The translations under genes were made by a program, and so were the position numbers. The notes beneath the pieces were generated by a model, which saw only the letters and a list, made by a program, of their open reading frames with translations, made no database searches and had not been told where the DNA came from. A stretch of 21,800 bases of DNA from Rs1 sp036960485. GTDB taxonomy: Bacteria > Pseudomonadota > Gammaproteobacteria > Pseudomonadales > Balneatricaceae. Where the stretch lies: contig JBALXS010000082.1 of the NCBI GenBank assembly GCA_036960485.1, positions 1 through 21,800 on the forward strand, written 5' to 3'. This document shows positions 16,033 to 21,800 of this stretch, in pieces (position 1 is the first letter of the stretch; every line of letters starts with the position of its first letter).

Positions 16033-17421
16033 ATGCATATAGCCAAAGAACACCTCGATGTAGCCGCATTTAAGCAAGCTGCTGCACAGTATTTAGTTAA
16101 CCACCCTGACACTGAGCGTTTAGAGCTACTCTTTGTTGACCTCAATGGTATTTTACGCGGTAAATGGCTACCTGTTTCTTCATTGCTAAAGCTAGCTGAA
16201 GGCGCTTTTCGCCTACCTCGATCTGTTTGCTACGCTGATATTTGGAGCGATGATGTCACGCAACTTGGCCTCGGTATACAAGTGGGTGACCCCGATGGGA
16301 TATGCTTGCCCTTAGTTGAAACGCTCGCCCCTGTACCTTGGGCAAAAGTGCCCACTGCACAAATGATGCTCACCATGCTTGATCAAGATGATATGCAGCC
16401 TTGCCAATACGCGCCTAGAGTGGTGTTAGAAAAACAGCTAAGCGCGCTCAAAGCACAAGGTTTCACACCCGTTGTTGCCACTGAGTTAGAGTTTTATTTC
16501 ATTGATCCACAGCTTGATAAATCACAACCACAAAGACCTTTAAATGCAGATGGAAGGCGATTAGACGAAGATCAGCAGTATTCAATGGAACTACTAGAGC
16601 AATTTGAAGAGGTACTGCAAGACATTTTAAGCACTGCTGCAATACAAAATTTACCAGTAGACACCACCATTTCCGAATGTGGCCCAGGCCAATTTGAAAT
16701 TAACTTATTGCATCAAAACGATGCTTTACTAGCCGCTGATCAAGCTATTTTACTCAAGCGAACAATCAAGCAAGTTGCGCGAAAGCATCATTTAAGAGCG
16801 AGCTTTATGCCCAAACCCTACGCCGTTGAAATGGGTAATGGTATGCATGTACACGCCAGTTTAAACAACGCACAAGGCGATAATATTTTTGCCAGTGAAA
16901 ACGAGCAAATACATCCATTGCTAGCCAAATCAGTAGCCGGTTTGCTACACAGTATGACAGACACACAACTAATTTACGCTCCACATGCCAACTCTTATAG
17001 ACGCTTCATTCCCGGATGTTTCGCGCCTGTCAGCCCTTGCTGGGGTTATGATCACCGCGCTGCAGCCGTGCGTGTACCCGCAATTTTAGGTGCACCGGCT
17101 AGGCTCGAACATCGCGTATCTGGCGCGGATGCTAATCCGTATTTAGTGATAGCAGCAGTCCTTGCGGGGATGCGCTACGGCCTTAACGAGCCGCTAACAC
17201 TGGCTGAGCCTTTAAATAATAAAACTGATTTAACCCAGCTAACCCCGATGACGCGGCATTGGGCTATTGCCATCGAGCAGCTGCAAAACTCGCAATTTAT
17301 GACAAACTATTTTGGCGCAGAGTTTAAACGCGTGTACAGTGGCATCAAAAGTAGTGAAGAGCTAGCATTTGCCAACACTATCACCGCTTTTGAATGCGAT
17401 ACTTACTTACTAAAAGTGTAA
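16033..17421 (+). CDS. Gamma-glutamylpolyamine synthetase, glutamine-synthetase-like (copy 2)
   Basis: 462 residues, a paralogue of the gene at 8110-9495 and comparable to Pseudomonas SpuB/PauA. The catalytic set is complete: Glu151 and Glu153 (ELEFYF), Glu215 and Glu222 (ECGPGQFEINL), His272 and His274 (MHVHAS), Arg323 (SYRRFIP), Arg342 and Arg347 (HRAAAVRVP), and EHRVSGADANPY near 359-370. The two copies share these blocks but differ widely elsewhere, including the N-terminal 70 residues, so they are old paralogues with probably different amine preferences. The ATG has only a weak GAGAAA before it, 77 bases after speB. It is followed by the amidotransferase gene, which matches the spuA-spuB pairing. 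Confidence 0.87.
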   Translation: MHIAKEHLDVAAFKQAAAQYLVNHPDTERLELLFVDLNGILRGKWLPVSSLLKLAEGAFRLPRSVCYADIWSDDVTQLGLGIQVGDPDGICLPLVETLAPVPWAKVPTAQMMLTMLDQDDMQPCQYAPRVVLEKQLSALKAQGFTPVVATELEFYFIDPQLDKSQPQRPLNADGRRLDEDQQYSMELLEQFEEVLQDILSTAAIQNLPVDTTISECGPGQFEINLLHQNDALLAADQAILLKRTIKQVARKHHLRASFMPKPYAVEMGNGMHVHASLNNAQGDNIFASENEQIHPLLAKSVAGLLHSMTDTQLIYAPHANSYRRFIPGCFAPVSPCWGYDHRAAAVRVPAILGAPARLEHRVSGADANPYLVIAAVLAGMRYGLNEPLTLAEPLNNKTDLTQLTPMTRHWAIAIEQLQNSQFMTNYFGAEFKRVYSGIKSSEELAFANTITAFECDTYLLKV

Positions 17422-17484
17422 AAATAGCCATAGCTTTGCGCTCTACCAACACTTGCGCGCAATTGTTTTATTAAGGTGAAAATA

Positions 17485-18246
17485 TTGAAAACCATCACGA
17501 TAGGCATTTTAGAAACCGGACTGCCGCCAGAAGAATACCGTCAACAACACGGTAGTTATCCTGACATGTTTAGCCAACTATTAGCCAATAGCGATAAGCA
17601 TCTTAAATTTCAATACTTCCATGTTTTAGATGACGACATACCGACTGCTCCAACACAGTGTGATGCCTGGCTAATTACCGGCTCTAAGTTTGGCGTTTAT
17701 GAAGATCACAGCTGGATACCTAAGCTAGAGACGTTAATTCAACAGGCTTTCGCACAAGATATCCCGGTAGTTGGTATTTGTTTTGGTCATCAGTTAGTTG
17801 CGCAGGCATTGGGTGGTAAGGTCATTAAATCTGATAAGGGCTGGAGCTTAGGGGTTAATGAATACCAGATTGACGCTACACCTAGCTGGATGAATAGTTC
17901 GAGCGATAGCGCTCAAACAACCAATCCTAGCAGCTTTTCAATTCAAGCTTACCATCAAGATCAAGTGGTACAATTACCTGCTGATACCCAAGTATTAGCG
18001 AGCTCTGATTTCTGCCCTTTTGCCGCACTTAACTTCAATAACCGCGCAATCTCTTTTCAAGGCCATCCAGAATTTGCCGCTGACTACACTAAAAAGCTGC
18101 TGACTAATCGCCGTGATTTAAAACTGCTCCCTTATGAATTGAGCAGCAAGGCAATCGATGAAATAGAGAATCCTATTCAACGCCAGCTAGTTGCTGATTG
18201 GATTTGTAATTTCCTACGCTTCAAACTTAGTGACAATAACGCCTGA
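17485..18246 (+). CDS. Class I glutamine amidotransferase, probable gamma-glutamyl-amine hydrolase
   Basis: 253 residues, GATase-1 fold. The nucleophile Cys99 is in GICFGHQ and the His194/Glu196 dyad in GHPEF, so the catalytic triad is complete. No synthetase domain is attached. In spu/pau and puu pathways such proteins (SpuA/PauD, PuuD) hydrolyse gamma-glutamyl-GABA or its analogue to recover glutamate. I infer that role from its place after the second synthetase gene. I choose the TTG at 17485 as start because TTAAGG lies 8 bases before it. A GTG at 17476 would overlap that site. By sequence it is nearer to GMP-synthase-like amidotransferases than to the PuuD branch, so the exact substrate is open. 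Last gene of the plus-strand operon. Confidence 0.82.
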   Translation: MKTITIGILETGLPPEEYRQQHGSYPDMFSQLLANSDKHLKFQYFHVLDDDIPTAPTQCDAWLITGSKFGVYEDHSWIPKLETLIQQAFAQDIPVVGICFGHQLVAQALGGKVIKSDKGWSLGVNEYQIDATPSWMNSSSDSAQTTNPSSFSIQAYHQDQVVQLPADTQVLASSDFCPFAALNFNNRAISFQGHPEFAADYTKKLLTNRRDLKLLPYELSSKAIDEIENPIQRQLVADWICNFLRFKLSDNNA

Positions 18247-18630
18247 ATTTAAGCTGTTAGATAAGCGTTATTTTTTGATTACTAGCGCTTATGTCACATA
18301 CTCTCTTTACTGGCTTATAGTTGAGTACTTAAGATGCATACTAACCACATCTACAGGCATAAGCTCAGCTATTCAAAACCCTATACAGAAAAATAAAGTA
18401 TCGTACTGGATGAAATCTAAATCCATTGCAAGGTATGTTTTGAGTAGTAAAATTGCAAACTGCAATTGTGTAAAATCACCTGATTATCAAAGCTTGATGA
18501 AGCCAGTTAACGGCTTAAAGCTGCCATTTTTTGTTATTCACTTATCAATATACTTACCGTTAAACATTTGACCCGTCTATAAGTGCAACCTTTACAATGC
18601 TCGCTTTGTCATTATCAGGGAAATAAATGA
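18247..18630. other. Intergenic region between the polyamine operon and the DMT/merR unit
   Basis: 384 bases of AT-rich sequence. An open frame running from inside the amidotransferase gene to 18571 has no Shine-Dalgarno site and no recognisable protein character, so I do not call it. A weak structure ending in a T-run near 18510-18536 might terminate the polyamine operon. The promoter of the next unit lies at 18568-18598. Confidence 0.5.
18568..18598 (+). promoter_or_regulatory. Promoter with a 19-bp spacer, MerR-type
   Basis: TTGACC (18568-18573) and TACAAT (18593-18598) are good -35 and -10 hexamers separated by 19 bases instead of 17. Over-long spacers are the hallmark of promoters activated by MerR-family proteins, and a MerR gene is the second gene of this unit. 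The expected transcript start near 18605 leaves a short leader carrying AGGG (18617-18620) before the ATG at 18631. The inverted repeat in the spacer is poor. Confidence 0.5.
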
Positions 18631-19569
18631 ATGCGACAGTTTTTTAGTAAATTATCAGATAAATTTAAACTCCTACAAAGATTTGAAAATATAATGCCAG
18701 CTCATTTACAAGGTATTGTATTGGCTTTAATTTCAACAGGGATGTTTGTCTTTGTTGGGGCTATAGTTCGATTATTGAGTGAGCGGATAGATTTATTTCA
18801 GATTCTTTTGTTTCGTCAAATTGTATTTATACTTCTATTGACGCCAGTGATAGTGAAGTCATTAGATATTCTTCTAAAGCCTAAAATGAAATCCCTACAT
18901 GTAATGAGAATAACGGGCGCTTTTATTGCACTGTATTTTGGATTCGTCACCGTTAGTAATATACCCTTTGCAGATGCTACTGCTCTTGGGTTTACACAAG
19001 TATTGTTCGTAGCTGTTATTTCAAGAATGTTTCTTTCAGAGTCTGTAGGTCTATTAAGAATACTCACCATAGTAGTCGGCTTTCTAGGAGTCATGCTTGT
19101 CATCCAACCAAGCTTTGACAGTACATCTATTTTTTACACTCTAGTAGGCCTAAGCGGTGCGCTTGGAGCAGCTATTGCAGTTGTCTGTGTCCGACGTATG
19201 GCACAATCACAGTCACGTGTAACTCTATTAACCTATCAGGCTATCTTTGTGGGTTTAATTGCACTGGTACCAGGTATTTATGGTTGGCAATGGCCAACTA
19301 CTTATGAATTCTTATTACTAGTTTCAGTTGGTGTTATTTCCTCTATTGCTCAATGGATAGGTGTTACTGCATATAAAGTAACGGAGGCGAATATAGTTGC
19401 TAATGTTGAATACGCTAAGATTATTTATTCTCTAATTATTGGCTATTACTTGTTCATGGAAATGCCTAATATATTATCCTTAATTGGTGTATCCATAATA
19501 ATCGCAAGCGCTTTGCTACCTATATTGTGTAAATCACTATCAAAAAAAGTGGATAGCGTAACAAGCTGA
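18631..19569 (+). CDS. DMT-superfamily (EamA) membrane transporter
   Basis: 312 residues, an inner-membrane protein with about ten predicted membrane segments in two EamA halves. The first half starts near residue 27 (GIVLALISTGMFVFVGAIV) and the second near 160. The ISRMFLSE and WIGVTAYKV stretches are typical of RhaT/YdcZ-like drug/metabolite exporters. The ATG at 18631 has AGGG ten bases upstream. An ATG at 18627 is out of frame and reads only a few codons. It carries a cationic, 20-odd residue N-terminal extension before the first helix. The MerR gene follows after 26 bases and is probably co-transcribed. The substrate is unknown; export of an amino acid, amine or toxic metabolite is typical of the family. 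Confidence 0.85.
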   Translation: MRQFFSKLSDKFKLLQRFENIMPAHLQGIVLALISTGMFVFVGAIVRLLSERIDLFQILLFRQIVFILLLTPVIVKSLDILLKPKMKSLHVMRITGAFIALYFGFVTVSNIPFADATALGFTQVLFVAVISRMFLSESVGLLRILTIVVGFLGVMLVIQPSFDSTSIFYTLVGLSGALGAAIAVVCVRRMAQSQSRVTLLTYQAIFVGLIALVPGIYGWQWPTTYEFLLLVSVGVISSIAQWIGVTAYKVTEANIVANVEYAKIIYSLIIGYYLFMEMPNILSLIGVSIIIASALLPILCKSLSKKVDSVTS

Positions 19570-19595
19570 TTGAATTTAAACTAAAGAGTATCGGT

Positions 19596-20117
19596 ATGCT
19601 TACAATCTCCCAACTAGCTAAAAAAATTGGAATTTCACGAACGAGCATCCTCTATTACGAGCGTGAACGGCTTTTATTACCTAAAAGCCGTTCAGAAAAT
19701 GGTTATAGATGGTATGGAAAAGATGAAATAGAAAGGCTTAAAAAAATTATGGCTTACAGATCATTCGGTATACCTGTCGCCAAACTTTCCTCATTATTAA
19801 ATAAAGCACCAGAAGACAGTCAGAAACAAATTCTTTTGGATCAATTTAATGCGCTCGAGCAAGGGATACAGCAATTACGGCTGCAACAGAAAGCAATAGT
19901 CCAGTTTATGGGAGAGCCTCAACCCCTTGAACAAAACGCTGTGACTAAAGAAAGTTGGACTCAGATCATGTTGGATGCAGGCTTAACAGAAGAGGATATG
20001 CGTAGCTGGCATATTGAATTTGAAAAAACCAACCCTAACGGGCATCAGAAATTTCTAGTTTCTTTAAATATTGAAACTGATGAAGTTAGCGCAATACGCA
20101 ATTGGGCTAAGAGTTAA
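19596..20117 (+). CDS. MerR-family transcriptional regulator
   Basis: 173 residues. The N-terminal MerR winged helix is clear (LTISQLAKKIGISRTSILYY, then the NGYRWY wing near 35-40). It is followed by a dimerisation coiled coil at about 75-105 and a short C-terminal domain (WTQIMLDAGLTEEDMRSWH). There is no cysteine cluster, so it is not a metal or redox sensor of the MerR/SoxR kind. An organic ligand is more likely. It lies 26 bases after the DMT transporter gene. With the 19-base-spacer promoter ahead of that gene, it probably activates its own operon. The Shine-Dalgarno site is weak, consistent with coupling to the upstream gene. Confidence 0.87.
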   Translation: MLTISQLAKKIGISRTSILYYERERLLLPKSRSENGYRWYGKDEIERLKKIMAYRSFGIPVAKLSSLLNKAPEDSQKQILLDQFNALEQGIQQLRLQQKAIVQFMGEPQPLEQNAVTKESWTQIMLDAGLTEEDMRSWHIEFEKTNPNGHQKFLVSLNIETDEVSAIRNWAKS

Positions 20118-20136
20118 CTCAATTTCTGTTGTCGGG

Positions 20137-20170
20137 TTAAACAAATACAGAAATGTTTAATTTTTTATTA
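20137..20170 (+). terminator. Probable intrinsic terminator after merR
   Basis: TTAAACA (20137-20143) and TGTTTAA (20154-20160) form a 7-bp stem around a 10-base loop, followed at once by TTTTTTATTA. The stem is AT-rich and therefore weak, but the position 20 bases after the stop codon and the T-run fit a terminator. Confidence 0.5.
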
Positions 20171-20314
20171 AATGATAGCCCTGTGCCTAATGTTATATGT
20201 CTGTTAAAACTCTCTTTAAGTCCGCTTAGTGTCATTTCCTGCCCTTTTTACTATGAAGAGCTAAAGCAGGTTTCAGCCATTATCATGCTAGATTAGTTTT
20301 CTGAGAGGTGCCGC

Positions 20315-20374
20315 ATGATTGTTGTTGTCAATTGGATTAATTTACTTCGATATGTCTTGAAAAAATGGACTTAA
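20315..20374 (+). CDS. Possible 19-residue small peptide
   Basis: A 19-codon frame (MIVVVNWINLLRYVLKKWT) starts at an ATG with GAGAGG six bases upstream, one of the better Shine-Dalgarno sites in this part of the window. The product would be hydrophobic with a basic end, like a single short membrane helix. It lies in the gap between the merR and lysR genes. It may equally be a chance frame. I recognise no family. Confidence 0.2.
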   Translation: MIVVVNWINLLRYVLKKWT

Positions 20375-20413
20375 ATTGGCTAATGGGGAACCACCATATG
20401 TCGCTAGTAAATA

Positions 20414-21289
20414 TTAGCTCTTAATATATGCTGAGCTAATGTCGGTCCGCGGACAGATACACAAGGCTAGCGCTTCCTGCGCCGCACTACTGTTTTTAAC
20501 ACTTCGAATCAACCCCAATTCGAGCTTAGGCAGTTCTGGGAATCCGTCACGCTTATCTAGGATTCGAAGTGAGGAAGGTACACTAGATTTTGGCATTACC
20601 GCTATAGCAAGTCCGGCACTTGTCACTGCGTGTAAAGCCGCTAGGTTTGGACTACTATAAGCAATCCGGTATTGCTGACCTATCTCTTTCAAAGCTCTTG
20701 TCGCTGCTTGCCTAATAACACAATCTTCCTGGAATACAGCTAGCGGAATTATTTTGGAACTATGTGTAGCATGTTGAAGAGAACTTACCCATACCAGACT
20801 TTCCTGTTTGAAAAAATCACCTTTAGGACCGTCTGATCTACGAGATATCACCGCTAAGTCAAGATCGCCATCAATAATCATATTTGATAATTGCACACTA
20901 GTTGCACAATGAACGGATACTTCAATCTGCGGCTCTATCTGTGCAAACCGCTCAAGTATATGCGGTAGGATGCCGCTGGCGTAATCGTCTGGGATTCCGA
21001 AACGCACGACACCAACTGCCTTCGGTTCAGCTAACGCTTCCCAAACTTCATGTTGTAATTCCATAATTCGCCTGGCATAACCCAACACAACCTCACCCTG
21101 GTAAGTTAATACAGTATGCGGTCTCTGGCGCGTAAACAAACGATTCCCAAGCAGCTGCTCCAGCCTCTGAATCTGCATACTGACCGTGGACTGTGTTCGA
21201 TTAACACGCAAAGCGGCACGTTGGAAGCTCCCTTCCTCGGCGATCGCAATAAACGTTTGTAGAAGATCTGGATTAATAAAACGATTCAT
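20414..21289 (-). CDS. LysR-family transcriptional regulator
   Basis: 291 residues. The N-terminal helix-turn-helix is at about 7-66 (LLQTFIAIAEEGSFQRAA, TQSTVSMQIQRLE), and the effector domain starts near residue 92. It is divergent from a LysE-type exporter gene with an 85-base gap, the common arrangement in which a LysR protein activates the exporter when its amino acid or analogue accumulates. It converges with the DMT/merR unit. The start ATG at 21289 lies in AT-rich sequence with no strong Shine-Dalgarno site. Its effector cannot be named. It resembles the general LysR type more than ArgP specifically. Confidence 0.88.
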   Translation of the reverse strand: MNRFINPDLLQTFIAIAEEGSFQRAALRVNRTQSTVSMQIQRLEQLLGNRLFTRQRPHTVLTYQGEVVLGYARRIMELQHEVWEALAEPKAVGVVRFGIPDDYASGILPHILERFAQIEPQIEVSVHCATSVQLSNMIIDGDLDLAVISRRSDGPKGDFFKQESLVWVSSLQHATHSSKIIPLAVFQEDCVIRQAATRALKEIGQQYRIAYSSPNLAALHAVTSAGLAIAVMPKSSVPSSLRILDKRDGFPELPKLELGLIRSVKNSSAAQEALALCICPRTDISSAYIKS

Positions 21290-21374
21290 ATATCAATATT
21301 CTTGAAATTCAGCATCAATAATATCAATTATACTAATACAGTGACAAGCACTATATTATTGGCCAAACTAATTT

Positions 21375-21800
21375 ATGGAAAATACACCAATGTTATCCCT
21401 CATTGCTCTAATCATCCCCTTTGCTATTTCTATGACAGCTTCACCTGGGCCGAACAATATGATTGCTATGGTCTCAGCAACTAATTTTGGTTTTCGCCGA
21501 ACAATCCCAGTTATTGCAGGTTTTGTTGGAGGCTTAGCTTCAATGATATTGGCAGCTGGATTAGGCCTTACTCAGGCCTTTTTAGCTTGGCCTGAAATTC
21601 ATCAATTACTGCAATATGTAGCCATCGCTTATTTACTCTATCTTGCCTGGAAAATCGCTCGATCCGGCAATATTGATATAGCCGCAAAGCAGACTAAACC
21701 GATGTCCTTTATACAAGGAGCATTGTTTCAATGGATAAACCCTAAAGCTTGGATTGTTTCAATAAGTGCGATAACAACATTTACAGCGCCGCAACATAAT
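21375..21800 (+). CDS. LysE/RhtB-family exporter, cut by the window edge
   Basis: The first 142 codons of a protein normally about 200 residues long. The family exports amino acids or small metabolites across the inner membrane. The hallmark SPGPNNM motif follows the first helix, then NFGFRR, and four hydrophobic stretches are visible, with NPKAW in the later part. Two in-frame starts exist, ATG at 21375 and ATG at 21390. Neither has a clear Shine-Dalgarno site and I take the first. It is divergent from a lysR gene that probably controls it. The C-terminal helices lie beyond the window. Confidence 0.85.
   Translation, partial: MENTPMLSLIALIIPFAISMTASPGPNNMIAMVSATNFGFRRTIPVIAGFVGGLASMILAAGLGLTQAFLAWPEIHQLLQYVAIAYLLYLAWKIARSGNIDIAAKQTKPMSFIQGALFQWINPKAWIVSISAITTFTAPQHN

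Noticed and set aside
18191..18571. 126-codon plus-strand frame after the amidotransferase gene
   Set aside because: It overlaps the end of the amidotransferase gene out of frame, has no ribosome site and its translation looks like random AT-rich sequence.

Overview
This window looks like chromosomal DNA from a marine-type gammaproteobacterium of moderate to low GC content. I infer this from the gene families, the dense operons and the AT-rich spacers. I see no rRNA, tRNA, insertion sequence, phage gene or CRISPR array. The lineage cannot be fixed more tightly from the sequence alone.

The core (about 1.4-18.2 kb) is a polyamine/agmatine uptake and breakdown locus, close in content to Pseudomonas spu/pau and E. 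coli puu/pot. A minus-strand operon encodes a glutamine-synthetase-like gamma-glutamylpolyamine synthetase (8110-9495), a putrescine:pyruvate-type aminotransferase (6646-8022) and a PuuB-type FAD oxidase (5268-6581). Divergent from it, a plus-strand operon encodes a polyamine ABC importer (potF, potG, potH, potI; 10714-14941), an agmatinase-family ureohydrolase, a second gamma-glutamylpolyamine synthetase and a class I glutamine amidotransferase (to 18246). Between them sits a GntR/FCD regulator (9862-10515). A palindrome with core TGTGATCACA occurs exactly twice, once overlapping the predicted promoter of the minus operon and once between gntR and potF. It is a strong candidate operator that ties import and catabolism together.

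On the left flank, a LysR regulator (4261-5202) is divergent from a hydroxyisobutyrate-dehydrogenase-like reductase followed by an aldehyde dehydrogenase (3039-3998, 1475-2917). Their shared promoter region contains a long perfect dyad and three 26-bp tandem repeats, the last of which includes the lysR start codon. This pair may handle the semialdehydes made by the amine pathway. Further left is a stand-alone prephenate/arogenate dehydrogenase (537-1352), preceded by about 480 bases in which I find no convincing gene.

On the right flank the theme changes to transport and its control. A DMT/EamA permease and a MerR regulator form a two-gene unit behind a promoter with the 19-bp spacer typical of MerR control (18568-20117). 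Next is a LysR regulator divergent from a LysE-type exporter that runs off the window (20414-21800).

Working model (inference): amines enter through PotFGHI. Agmatine is hydrolysed to putrescine. Amines are then either gamma-glutamylated, oxidised and deglutamylated, or transaminated directly. The resulting aldehydes are oxidised or reduced by the left-hand module.
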